Shown: positions 16,901 to 23,396 of the stretch, in pieces
How positions within the stretch are numbered: position 1 is the stretch's first letter
Layout of the letters: each line of letters opens with the position of its first letter
Assembly (NCBI RefSeq): GCF_034043515.1
Contig: NZ_CP138214.1
Location: 2,728,001 to 2,792,000, forward strand
Length of the DNA stretch: 64,000 bases
Origin: Pseudomonas sp. MUP55
GTDB taxonomy: Bacteria > Pseudomonadota > Gammaproteobacteria > Pseudomonadales > Pseudomonadaceae
Direction: 5' to 3'
Position numbers and translations under genes: made by a program
Notes under the pieces: model-generated
Told to the model about the DNA's origin: nothing
The model's input: only the letters and a program-made list of their open reading frames with translations
The model's database searches: none

Positions 16901-19195
16901 AGCCAAGTGACGGCGCCCAAGGGCGATGTGAACATTACCGCGCGGTTGGTCGATATCCTTGAGGCCCGTGACCAGCAACACATCACCCAGGAGACCAAGT
17001 TCAAGCAAGGCGGCCTCACGATTACCGTAACCAACCCGGTAATCGAAGCCGTGCAGACCGCCCAGCGCATGAAAACCGCGTCCGACCGCACCGATGATGG
17101 CCGGCTCAAAACCCTGGCGCTGGTCAATACCCTGATGGGGGCGGGCAACGGCTATATCCAGTATGACAAGGACCCGTCAATGGCCGGCGGCATCAATATC
17201 AGCATTTCGGCCGGCACCACCAAGAAGGAGAGTAAAACCGAGCAGACCTCCAATTCGGCCGCCAGCTCGTCGGTGTTGGCCGGTGGTGATGTCAACATTA
17301 CCGCGGCCGGCGCCGGCAAGAACAGCAACCTGACCGTACAAGGCAGCCAGATCACCGCCGGCCATGACGTTAACCTCAAGGCCGACGGCGCTATTGCCTT
17401 GCTGGCCGCGCAAAACACGGTGCAACAGCGCACGACCGAAAAGGGCAGCAACGCCAGCCTTGGGATTGGCATTGCCATCGGCGGCCAAACCAACGGCATC
17501 AGCTTTAACGCCGGAGCGTCCCAGAACCGTGGCAAGGCCGATGGCGATGATGTGGTCTGGAGCAATACCCATGTGGACGCCGGTAATAAGGTCTCGCTCG
17601 ATTCCGGTGGCGATACCCGACTCAAGGGCGCAGTGGTGACCGGCAAGCAAGTCACGGCCGATGTGGGCGGTGATTTCAGTGTCGAAAGCCTGCAGGACAC
17701 CAGTACCTACAAGGCCAAACAGACTAGCCTGGGCGTGGGCGTGAGTATTTGCGTGCCGCCATTCTGCATCGGCTCATCGAGCTTCACGTTGAGTCAGAAC
17801 AAAGGCATTCAGAAATCCAACTTTGAAAGTGTCACTGAGCAGAGCGGCATTCGGGCCGGCGACGGTGGTTTTGATATCCGGGTCAAGGGCAATACCCACT
17901 TGGTGGGCGGCGTGATCGCCAGCAACGACAAGGCGATTGCCGATGGCAAGAACAGCTTGAGTACCGGCTCATTGACCACCGCTGACCTGCACAACAGCGC
18001 CAAAGCCAGCGCCGACAGCAGCGGGCTCACCCTCAGCAGCGACTTTGTCGGCCAGGGCATGTACGGCGCCAGCAAGGCCTTGTTCAGCAACTACCTGGAT
18101 GCAGGGAAGGCTTCGGACTCTTCCGAGGGCAACACGCTGAGCGCGGTGAGTGCCGGCAATATCCTCATTACCGATGCCTACCGCCAGCAGCAATTGACCG
18201 GCCGTGATGCCAGTCAAACCGTGGCCAGCCTTAACCGTGACACCGCCCATTCCCATGTTGGCGCCGAGCGTCAGGACCTGGACAAACTGCAGCGTACCGC
18301 CGAGGCGGAGCAGTCGATCAAGAATGAGGCCTATCGCCAAGGGGTGCAGTTTACCGATGAGGCGTATCGCACCATGTTCAAAACGCCGCCACAGATGTTG
18401 GCGCTGGAGCTGGATGAACAGGGCAATGTGAAGGAAGGCGCGGACCACAAGCCGTTGTTCCGTGTAGTGGGTGATGCAGAAAGGCAACACCTGCAGGCGG
18501 ATGAAAACAACGTGGTCAACGTAGCCCTCAATGGCATTTTCAACGACGACAAAGCCGCGGCTAAATACGCGGCTCAGCATCGCGACCCTGGCGCGACCGG
18601 GCCACAGTATTTCATGTGGTTTCCCAAGGCGGGCAATACCCTGTCGGAGCTGTTGATTGCCGGGTATCAGAAGGCGATGGATAACGACTTTTTCGGCTTG
18701 ACCAACTACACCGCGGCCTCGCGCCAGCTGCAGCTCGACTATGGCGCCACTGGCTTGCACCTGACTGAACACAGTCGCGGCACTATGACCGGTGGCAACT
18801 CCCGACAATCCATTTACAACATGCCTGATGCTGCCGGGTTACTCAGCAAGACTACGGTGTATAACTTCGGTGGAGCGTTCAATGTTTACACCGCCGATGA
18901 ACAGTTGGCCTTTTTGCAAAACCGTTCGGCCGTCACCGACTCAGTCGAACAGGCGAAGATGGTTCTTAAATACGAAGTTCATAACAACGATCCGGTGGGC
19001 AGGTGGTTCTTCATGGGCAATAACCCGGGTACTGGCGGCGTAATACCTGAGGGCAGCAGCTTGCTCAAGGAGTTGGGCAATGTCTTCACCGGTGATACGA
19101 CCATGCACAGCTGTTATGGCAGTGGTGCGCAAGCCTGCGCAAGATATTGGCCGGAAGGCAAGCCGGTGCTGGTGCCTGTCAGCCCGAGAAAATAA
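10961..19195 (+). CDS. TpsA/CdiA-type filamentous haemagglutinin exoprotein, 2744 residues, hydrolase-like C-terminus
   Basis: Residues 1-71 are an extended signal peptide (MNKHLYRIVFNKARG start, cleavage near SPLAWG). Residues about 75-270 are the TPS secretion domain, with NAANGVPQVNIQAP, NTYSQFDV and NPSGIACDGCGFINANRATL. FHA repeats follow to about 1240. Residues about 1243-1623 are a non-repetitive insert (SANRYRPDQISLYNDEVSHL; LVESDPRFTSYRSWLSSNYM) where CDI proteins carry receptor-binding and periplasmic parts. A second repeat block with Asp-Ile-Asn motifs spans about 1690-2340. The last 260 residues differ in character and carry TEHSRGTMTGG (Ser2605), NNDPVG (Asp2677) and TTMHSCYG (His2716), a layout like lipase-type hydrolases. 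No VENN pretoxin motif was found. It is exported by the TpsB protein and probably acylated by the HlyC-like enzyme. Confidence 0.92.
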   Translation: MNKHLYRIVFNKARGLLMVVAENVLGSKKASGTGIGVAPVVLNTVLTLRPLRFSLMAALGLITLASPLAWGDIVADRGAAPGQQPVIINAANGVPQVNIQAPSAAGVSRNTYSQFDVNAQGAILNNARTNTQTQLGGWIEGNAHLAGGTARVILNEVNSSNPSQLRGYIEVAGDRAQVVIANPSGIACDGCGFINANRATLTSGSAQMQDGQLQGYRVESGKVVISGKGLDASQTDFTDVIARSVEVNAGIWAKDLRVTSGANQVNADNTQATVINGSGDKPQVAIDVAQLGGMYAGKIKLVGTEAGLGVRNAGQIGSSAGDVVISADGRLGNSGQISSSQNLQVDSQLGIDNSGSLYSKGTATLSSRGDINNQGVVAAQQDLTLTAQTIDNASKSILGAGVAADGAVSGNGALRVSASQTLKHQGSAIAAGDLQLSAENLDLNASKTAAHNVMLTARTGGADLSGAALDATGTLSTAVRQTLTTDSAKINTEGVQLAAGSLSNRQGEIVQVGKGATVIAVSDSLDNTEGRIASNATDVRLSAARLSNAKGRIEHAGTGSLTLQGQALKGAQGSLQSNGLLQVTVADAVLDGATTVARQIQIDANQLSNRQGNILQTGAGTLRINTLGLLDNTGATVASDSDISLTADRLLNQGGAVQAAVAGNLNVTAHTLLDNSAGTLAAAKGAQLSTGQLLNAQGKITAGDSLTLSGGQVNNDHGTLAAIGALSVSADALRNRQGTVGSVGGPLVLTVSQGAFDNIGGVVQARQGVTITSLGLNNDDGLISGAALLLDSAGQGLSNQRGAIIGSGTVDLRSGELKNQAGLIQGSGAITLDTHGQTLTNTDSGSANGILGQAGITLRSGNLNNNAGFIGSKGDVAIHAAQVDNLDAGVLSSEKSLLLTAGGLSNRGGQLQSLGNARLDIGSGHLDNVGGLLRAGGTLTVDAGQLDNQQTQGSNQGVEGQSLALNLAQLLNRSGAIRADQLLSVNSTGQLDNSAGLISSSKQVSINADQALLNSAGTLIAGERLGLTSASLSGDGRVFSLGDISLNLASGLVNTGKLQANGNLEVTLQGTLDNQGGVQAGKQLRVSSGGVENRANGEISAAQLTLDVGDTLNNRGLIDAQITRINTQVLNNLGSGRIYGDHVSIAAGQLTNDVEDARAAVIAARERLDVGVGTLVNREHAMLFSAGDLLIGGALDAQGQATGQAGLVHNASASIEALGGLSLNSAELRNTNEHFSTQVVEVSREGVQEFQHTGSANRYRPDQISLYNDEVSHLVSPEGVADNYNRYDYTRTTTQTQILTSDPGEILSGGSMLLTANSVLNDKSRIIAGGTLVGTIGQLNNTEVTGQQTVTDSGTFSHLYRIHRKGRDRQGRSTAAYNPAASVTDIFLRPTQYLQNTAPTGSGLQLGTRLTSSVDQAVGGASAAKVNVGNGRAPGPVLEVAALQATAAGGVGESIRTGGLNVQVPDNSLFHLNPQANSNYLVESDPRFTSYRSWLSSNYMLDRLQLDPGLTLTRLGDGFYEQKLIREQIAQLTGRRFLDGYANDETQYRTLLDSALTYAGKWNLVPGVALSPEQMAQLTSDIVWLVKKDVTLADGSVTQALVPQVYVRVRDGDLDGSGALMAGNVVDLKLQGDLVNRGTIAGRSVLAISADNLQNLGGRLTGGVVEVKARTDLNNLGGLIDASTRLNTVAGRDINMVSTTRNTESAQGAATGISRVAGLFVSDAKGELVVNAARDINLSAAQIVSSGKDGKTTVVAGHDINLGTVTQSREQSVQWNASNWRKDASRTDVGSVIQGEGEVRLIADNDLNARGAKVVSEQGGVTVSTGRDVNLSTSQSYNFVDEAHKVTGSNSLFSSKTTTTRDTVSETRAQATTLSGETAWVKADNDLNVRGSNVVSTSGTTLVAGHDVNVVAATDQLSEQHFKEVKQSGLFSGGAIAVTIGSQQRSDKNRTDSETAAASTIGATDGNVSILAGNAYRQVGSQVTAPKGDVNITARLVDILEARDQQHITQETKFKQGGLTITVTNPVIEAVQTAQRMKTASDRTDDGRLKTLALVNTLMGAGNGYIQYDKDPSMAGGINISISAGTTKKESKTEQTSNSAASSSVLAGGDVNITAAGAGKNSNLTVQGSQITAGHDVNLKADGAIALLAAQNTVQQRTTEKGSNASLGIGIAIGGQTNGISFNAGASQNRGKADGDDVVWSNTHVDAGNKVSLDSGGDTRLKGAVVTGKQVTADVGGDFSVESLQDTSTYKAKQTSLGVGVSICVPPFCIGSSSFTLSQNKGIQKSNFESVTEQSGIRAGDGGFDIRVKGNTHLVGGVIASNDKAIADGKNSLSTGSLTTADLHNSAKASADSSGLTLSSDFVGQGMYGASKALFSNYLDAGKASDSSEGNTLSAVSAGNILITDAYRQQQLTGRDASQTVASLNRDTAHSHVGAERQDLDKLQRTAEAEQSIKNEAYRQGVQFTDEAYRTMFKTPPQMLALELDEQGNVKEGADHKPLFRVVGDAERQHLQADENNVVNVALNGIFNDDKAAAKYAAQHRDPGATGPQYFMWFPKAGNTLSELLIAGYQKAMDNDFFGLTNYTAASRQLQLDYGATGLHLTEHSRGTMTGGNSRQSIYNMPDAAGLLSKTTVYNFGGAFNVYTADEQLAFLQNRSAVTDSVEQAKMVLKYEVHNNDPVGRWFFMGNNPGTGGVIPEGSSLLKELGNVFTGDTTMHSCYGSGAQACARYWPEGKPVLVPVSPRK

Positions 19196-19206
19196 GGAGA
19201 TTAATC

Positions 19207-19521
19207 ATGTGGCTTAAACCTATGGCATTGGCGCTGCTGCTTGCTCCCCTCGTCACCGCCTGTTTCAGCGAGCCCTTTCAGCCCCCGGCGGCTGATGCGG
19301 ACTTATGGGAGAAACCCGGCGCGAGCAGCAAGGATATCTTGGCCTCCATGTTGGCTTGCGGTGAGAAGAATGGCTCCGGCATCGATCCCAATGCCAGCTT
19401 CCAAGAGCGGGCGCAGCGCTTTGTGTGTATGAAGCGCTCGGGCTACACCCGGCGTGATGGTTTTGACGTCTGTGCGTTGCGCACCCAAGAACCGTTGAAG
19501 GCCTGTGAGTCGGCGCAATGA
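19207..19521 (+). CDS. Small lipoprotein 1, candidate immunity factor
   Basis: A 104-residue lipoprotein starting 12 bases after the exoprotein stop, behind a strong RBS (GGAGATTAATC). The signal MWLKPMALALLLAPLVTACF has its lipobox Cys at 19. The mature part is about 85 residues with four more cysteines (ACGEK, FVCMK, DVCALR, KACES), suggesting two disulfides and a periplasmic or outer-membrane location. I do not recognise the family. Position and near-coupling to the exoprotein make it the first candidate for a cognate immunity protein; this is inference. An upstream ATG at 19147 in the same frame lies inside the exoprotein gene and lacks a signal sequence, so it was not used. Confidence 0.75.
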   Translation: MWLKPMALALLLAPLVTACFSEPFQPPAADADLWEKPGASSKDILASMLACGEKNGSGIDPNASFQERAQRFVCMKRSGYTRRDGFDVCALRTQEPLKACESAQ

Positions 19522-19537
19522 AACCACAAAAAAACCG

Positions 19538-19552
19538 CCCTCTTTTCGAGGG
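19538..19552 (-). terminator. Hairpin with T-tract on the minus strand
   Basis: CCCTC pairs with GAGGG around a TTTTC loop. On the minus strand it is followed by CGGTTTTTTTT, the shape of an intrinsic terminator. On the plus strand no T-run follows, so it should not stop the lipoprotein operon. Confidence 0.5.
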
Positions 19553-19582
19553 TTCGTCACTCAACACGATAGGACATCACCT

Positions 19583-19837
19583 GTGAAATATGCAATCTGC
19601 GCCACCTTGCTGCTGTTACTGAGCGGCTGTCTGACCATGTCGGGTGAGTACACCGTGACGGCTCAGGACGCCTCCGGCGCCCCGTTAACCAAGCTCGGCA
19701 CGTTCACCGCCGAGGGCCATAACATTTACCCCATACGCAATGCGTTCTGCCTCAATGCGCCGGGGGCGACGGTCATCATTCGCGATGCCCGGACCGGCGA
19801 GGAACTGAGCAGCGAAAGTCCTTATCACTGCCGTTAA
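19583..19837 (+). CDS. Small lipoprotein 2
   Basis: An 84-residue lipoprotein from a GTG start at 19583 (AGGACATCACCT upstream). The signal VKYAICATLLLLLSGC has its lipobox Cys at 16. The mature part (SGEYTVTAQDASGAPLTKLG through SSESPYHCR) looks beta-rich and has two cysteines. An in-frame ATG at 19505 would overlap the previous gene and hide the signal peptide, so it was rejected. The family is not recognised. It is the second of three consecutive lipoprotein genes behind the exoprotein and may belong to the same immunity or accessory set. Confidence 0.65.
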   Translation: MKYAICATLLLLLSGCLTMSGEYTVTAQDASGAPLTKLGTFTAEGHNIYPIRNAFCLNAPGATVIIRDARTGEELSSESPYHCR

Positions 19838-19856
19838 GCCTCAAAAAAGGACTTCC

Positions 19857-20405
19857 ATGAGAGCGTTTCTGATAGCCGGCCTGGCCGTGGCCGTGAGTGG
19901 CTGCGGCAATATTTCTAATATCCGTGCTTACAACACGCCCTATGTTGAACCCACAGCAGGGGATACCGCACGCTTGCGCGTGATCACCAATGGCGTGGCG
20001 CGCGGTGTGCCGGGCCGTGACTGCATCGACTGGCGTGTGCCTGGCGCCGGGGTGATGGCCGTGTCCGAATCCGGCTTTGCGGGTCAGAATAATGGCCGCA
20101 GCCTGGGCATGCCCGAGAGCAACCGCCGGGTGGAGGCGCAAGGCTCGGCGCGTAGCGAACTGAAGGTGCCGGCGAACAAGCCTTTTACCATGAACTTCCA
20201 GAGTGAGGGCTATGTTTCTGGCGGCAATTCCTATAGCTGCAGGCAGAGCTTTCACTTCACCCCCAAGGCCGGGCAAGATTACGAACTGATCCTGCTGGAC
20301 GGTGGCCAGTGCCTGGTCGCGTTGCAGCGCTTAAACCCAGCTGGAAAACCTGAAAACGAGCCTGTTGAGAAGGCAGGGCTGTGTAGAGCACTGGATGCCT
20401 TTTAG
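19857..20405 (+). CDS. Lipoprotein 3, hypothetical
   Basis: A 182-residue lipoprotein starting 19 bases after the previous stop (AAAAAAGGACTTCC upstream). The signal MRAFLIAGLAVAVSGCGN has its Cys at 16. The mature part has three widely spaced cysteines (GRDCIDWRVPG, SYSCRQSF, GGQCLVAL) and a likely beta-sandwich character (AQGSARSELKVPANKPFTMN; KAGQDYELILLDGG). The tone resembles small Pseudomonas lipoproteins that read ...GxxCIDWRVPGAG..., with no known role. It closes the exoprotein operon. Confidence 0.75.
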   Translation: MRAFLIAGLAVAVSGCGNISNIRAYNTPYVEPTAGDTARLRVITNGVARGVPGRDCIDWRVPGAGVMAVSESGFAGQNNGRSLGMPESNRRVEAQGSARSELKVPANKPFTMNFQSEGYVSGGNSYSCRQSFHFTPKAGQDYELILLDGGQCLVALQRLNPAGKPENEPVEKAGLCRALDAF

Positions 20406-20436
20406 CTTAGTGTATTCAGATTCCAGCGTTAGGTGG

Positions 20437-20457
20437 CTATCCGGACATTGCGGATAG
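20437..20457 (+). terminator. Weak hairpin after lipoprotein 3
   Basis: CTATCCG (20437-20443) pairs with CGGATAG (20451-20457) across a 7-base loop, about 30 bases after the stop. No T-run follows, so it is a weak or rho-assisted terminator candidate. Confidence 0.35.
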
Positions 20458-20604
20458 TTCAAACCTAAACGTGAGCCGAATCAAGGCGCATCGGGGGCGT
20501 GGCCTTTAGCCGACTTGACATACCAGGCGTATCCAAGAGGCAGAGAAGTGAACCAGCTTGCACTTGCGGAGGAGGCAAGCTGGGCGAAACCAGAACCGAG
20601 TTGG

Positions 20605-20634
20605 TCGTCCGCTTTTGGCCGATTGGAGCCAATG
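20605..20634 (+). repeat. Dispersed motif copy E (right edge of accessory block)
   Basis: Reads TCGTCCGCTTTTGGCCGATT then GGAGCC, sharing the CGCTTNTGGCCGA core with 6577-6606. It lies in the gene-free 20406-20698 gap. Its orientation is opposite to the copy at 4201-4230. Confidence 0.55.
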
Positions 20635-20698
20635 GGAAAACACCAATCGTTTCACCACGCGCTAGCCTCCCTTGCGCCAGCGCGTGGAGATTTTTTCA

Positions 20699-21001
20699 TT
20701 AACCCGACGTAGCAACCGAACCCGCTTCCACCTCCGAAACCTGCTCCCGCACTCGCCGCCCAATAACATCCATCAAATCACACCCATCCCGCAGCGGTAT
20801 TGCCAGCAACTGCGCAAAATCCGAAAGCACAACGCAATCAGCGTCCACCTCACCCCGAAAAGCGATGTTTTCCAACACCTGAGTCACAGTGCGAATGCGA
20901 TAGTCAGCCATCGCTTGCAGCACGTCGAGCGGTGCTTCTGAATCAATGAGAAGGGACGCAGGAACCAGATCGATTCCGGTAAGGGGGATATATCTTTCCA
21001 T
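20699..21001 (-). CDS. Small hypothetical protein (100 residues)
   Basis: An acidic protein starting MERYIPLTGIDLVPASLLID, with a Shine-Dalgarno GGAGC eight bases upstream of ATG 21001. It looks all-helical (APLDVLQAMADYRIRTVTQV; LSDFAQLLAIPLRDGCDLMD), with no signal peptide or membrane segment. It resembles short pseudomonad proteins of unknown function that carry a regulatory-looking helical domain, but I cannot name a family. The good RBS and normal codon use support it as a real gene. Confidence 0.6.
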   Translation of the reverse strand: MERYIPLTGIDLVPASLLIDSEAPLDVLQAMADYRIRTVTQVLENIAFRGEVDADCVVLSDFAQLLAIPLRDGCDLMDVIGRRVREQVSEVEAGSVATSG

Positions 21002-21296
21002 GTTTAAAGCTCCGATAAATACAGTGATTTACCGATAGTCAGGTCGCCAAACCCGGTCGCTCCATGGCGACTGGAGGACTATAAGCGTCCTTGCATTGGA
21101 GGATCAACGTCAAGGTTGTAACCAACACGGGTCGCTCAAGTCCAATTACCGTTCATGCCCTACGCGCAGTCAACAACACCGTCGTTGCCGCCGACAAACA
21201 ACCCCGCACATTTAAAAAATGGTGGCCCCGATTTTACATTTTCCGACTTCCTCAACCCCTTTTTGGCATTTGCCCTCCTAATACCGCCTTTTACGC

Positions 21297-21325
21297 TTGC
21301 TGAAACGTTTCATCGAGTCTATAAA
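21297..21325 (+). promoter_or_regulatory. Sigma-70-type promoter overlapped by a LacI-family operator
   Basis: TTGCTG (21297-21302), a 17-base spacer and TATAAA (21320-21325) form a good promoter. The perfect palindrome TGAAACGTTTCA (21301-21312), typical of LacI/FruR-type repressors, sits on the -35 and spacer, so repression by a sugar-responsive regulator is likely. It drives the gene at 21356. The rest of 21002-21296 shows nothing else. Confidence 0.6.
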
Positions 21326-21355
21326 ACGTCCACAACTCCAAGAAAGGCTACCGCC

Positions 21356-22570
21356 ATGACCCCCCTAAAATTCGCTGTCGCCCTCACCGCACTCTCCGCC
21401 GCCTCCCACGCCATGGCCTGGGACTATGTGCTCCTCGACACCGACAAAGCCGCGCAGAACTGGCAGGTCACCAGCCAGCAACTCGGCGTGCAAACCGACA
21501 AACCCTTCAGCGTTACCCTGCGCACTCTGCACGGTGGTCGGCAGGAGGGGGTGAGCATTGTCGACATCGATAACGGCACGATGAAGCTCTCGGTGGTGCC
21601 GACGCGCGGTATGAACGTGTTGCAGGCTTCGGTCGGCGATGTGCGCATGGGCTGGGATTCGCCGGTCAAGGAAGTGGTCAATCCTTCCTTCATCGAACTC
21701 GCTGGTCGCGGCGGGCTGGGCTGGTTGGAAGGTTTCAATGAGCTGGTCACCCGTTGCGGCTATGAATGGGTCGGTCACCCTGGCATCGACAACGGCGAAT
21801 TGCTGACTCTGCATGGCAGGGCCGCGAATATCCCTGCGAACAAAGTCACCCTGCACATCGATGAAAAGCCGCCGTACGCCATCACCCTGCGCGGCGAGCT
21901 GAAAGAGCAGGCGTTCAAGAAGGTCGATTTTTCCGTGGCGACCGAACTGGTCACCGAGCCCGGCAGTGTCGTGTTTGCTCTGAACGACACCCTGACCAAC
22001 AACGGCGACTATCCGAAGGAATACCAGGCGCTGTATCACAGTAACTTCAGCACTCCGTTCCTGGAGCAGGGCGCGCGTTTCGCCGCACCGGTGAAGCAGG
22101 TGTCGCCGTTCAACGACAAGGCCAAGGGCGAATTGGCCGATTGGCAAACCTACCGCGCACCCACCAAGGACTACGACGAAACGGTTTACAACGTGGTGCC
22201 CTACGCCGATGCCAAGGGCGATACCTTGACCGTGCTGCATAACAAAGCGGGCAGCCTGGGCGTGTCGGTCGGTTTCAATACGCAGACGCTGCCGGTGTTT
22301 TCCCTGTGGAAGAACACCGATACTCAAGGGCAGGGCTATGTCACGGGGCTGGAGCCGGGGACAAGTTTTTCCTACAACCGCCGTTATCAGCGGCCACTGA
22401 ACCTGGTACCCACCATTGGGCCCAAGGAACACAAGCAGTTCCGCATCAGCTACAGCTTGTTGGCGGATAAGGCAGCTGTAGACAAGGCCTTGAAGCAGGT
22501 CAGCGAGATTCAGGCTGGGCGCGAAACTGAGGTGCGGCAGACGCCGTTGGTTGATTTGACCAAGGAGTAA
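21356..22570 (+). CDS. Periplasmic DUF4432 (aldose 1-epimerase-like) protein
   Basis: A 404-residue protein with a signal peptide (MTPLKFAVALTALSAASHAMA, cleavage before WDY). The core has the DUF4432 marks MKLSVVPTRGMNVLQASVGD and GRGGLGWLEGFNELVTRCGY, plus a galactose-mutarotase-like beta-sandwich. Family members are thought to bind or epimerise sugars; the substrate is unknown. ATG 21356 was chosen because it opens the signal peptide and follows AAGAAAGGCTACCGCC, although the frame is open from 21155. A LacI-type operator upstream suggests control by a sugar, but no sugar-uptake genes are next to it. Confidence 0.85.
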   Translation: MTPLKFAVALTALSAASHAMAWDYVLLDTDKAAQNWQVTSQQLGVQTDKPFSVTLRTLHGGRQEGVSIVDIDNGTMKLSVVPTRGMNVLQASVGDVRMGWDSPVKEVVNPSFIELAGRGGLGWLEGFNELVTRCGYEWVGHPGIDNGELLTLHGRAANIPANKVTLHIDEKPPYAITLRGELKEQAFKKVDFSVATELVTEPGSVVFALNDTLTNNGDYPKEYQALYHSNFSTPFLEQGARFAAPVKQVSPFNDKAKGELADWQTYRAPTKDYDETVYNVVPYADAKGDTLTVLHNKAGSLGVSVGFNTQTLPVFSLWKNTDTQGQGYVTGLEPGTSFSYNRRYQRPLNLVPTIGPKEHKQFRISYSLLADKAAVDKALKQVSEIQAGRETEVRQTPLVDLTKE

Positions 22571-22606
22571 GGGCGCCTGCACTGCTTTCACACACCGGCG
22601 CGGGAG

Positions 22607-23227
22607 TTACGCCCGGCGCGCGGTCAATAAAACCGTTGCGGCCGCCGACAACAACCCCGCGCAGCACCGATTGAAGATCCGCTTACCCGCAGGCTCCGCA
22701 AACCATCGGCGCATATGCAGCCCCATATAGGCGTAGGCGCTGATGGCGATCCATTCCAGCGCCAGGAACATCGCGCCCAGCACGGCGAATTGCGCGGTGA
22801 TGGGTTGGCCGGGCACCACGAATTGGGGGAGGAAGGCGGTAAAGATCAGGACGGCTTTCGGGTTGCCCGCCGCCACCAGAAACTCCTGCCGCGCCAGGGC
22901 CCAGATGCTCATGTTGTTCGTGGCGGCTTGCGCCTCTGCCTGCGGGTTCGCGCGCCACAGCTGGTACGCCAGGTAAAACAGGTACGCCGCGCCAAGCAGC
23001 TTGATCCCGTAGAACAACATTTCCGAGGTTTGCAACACCACCGCCAGCCCGGCGGAAGCGAGGGCGATCATGCCGGCAAAAGCCAGCAGGCGGCCGAGGC
23101 CGGCCAGGCAGGAGGTGCGGTAGCCGTAACGGGTGGCGTTGCTGACCGACAGCAGGTTGTTGGGACCGGGGGCCATGTTCAGGGCGAAGCAGGCGGGCAG
23201 AAAGAGGGCGAGGGTGGCAAGGTCCAT
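22607..23227 (-). CDS. LysE-family amino-acid exporter
   Basis: A 206-residue inner-membrane protein with about six hydrophobic segments. It begins MDLATLALFLPACFALNMAP, directly followed by the GPNNLL signature of the LysE/RhtB family, and has AAGNPKAVLIFTAFLPQFV in the middle. Start at ATG 23227 (GGAGCCGCC upstream); a longer frame to 23332 lacks the family N-terminus. It probably exports an amino acid or derivative, with substrate unknown. It stands alone, convergent with the DUF4432 gene and divergent from the acetyltransferase gene. Confidence 0.9.
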   Translation of the reverse strand: MDLATLALFLPACFALNMAPGPNNLLSVSNATRYGYRTSCLAGLGRLLAFAGMIALASAGLAVVLQTSEMLFYGIKLLGAAYLFYLAYQLWRANPQAEAQAATNNMSIWALARQEFLVAAGNPKAVLIFTAFLPQFVVPGQPITAQFAVLGAMFLALEWIAISAYAYMGLHMRRWFAEPAGKRIFNRCCAGLLSAAATVLLTARRA

Positions 23228-23396
23228 GGCGGCTCCGGGTTGAGGCGTGCGGGAACCTTGAGGATAAGGGCAGTTGGGGCTGGGCGGCAATCTGTGCGCA
23301 GGCCGCCATCCAGCGGCCAGATCGACAGCCATTTCGTCATGGGCCCGCCTGCATACTCAGACGACGACAGCATGCAGCGCTTGAAAGGAACACCCA

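Noticed and set aside
18484..18530. ENN motif as a CDI toxin boundary
   Set aside because: The sequence is ADENNVVNVAL, without the VENN context or a pretoxin domain around it.
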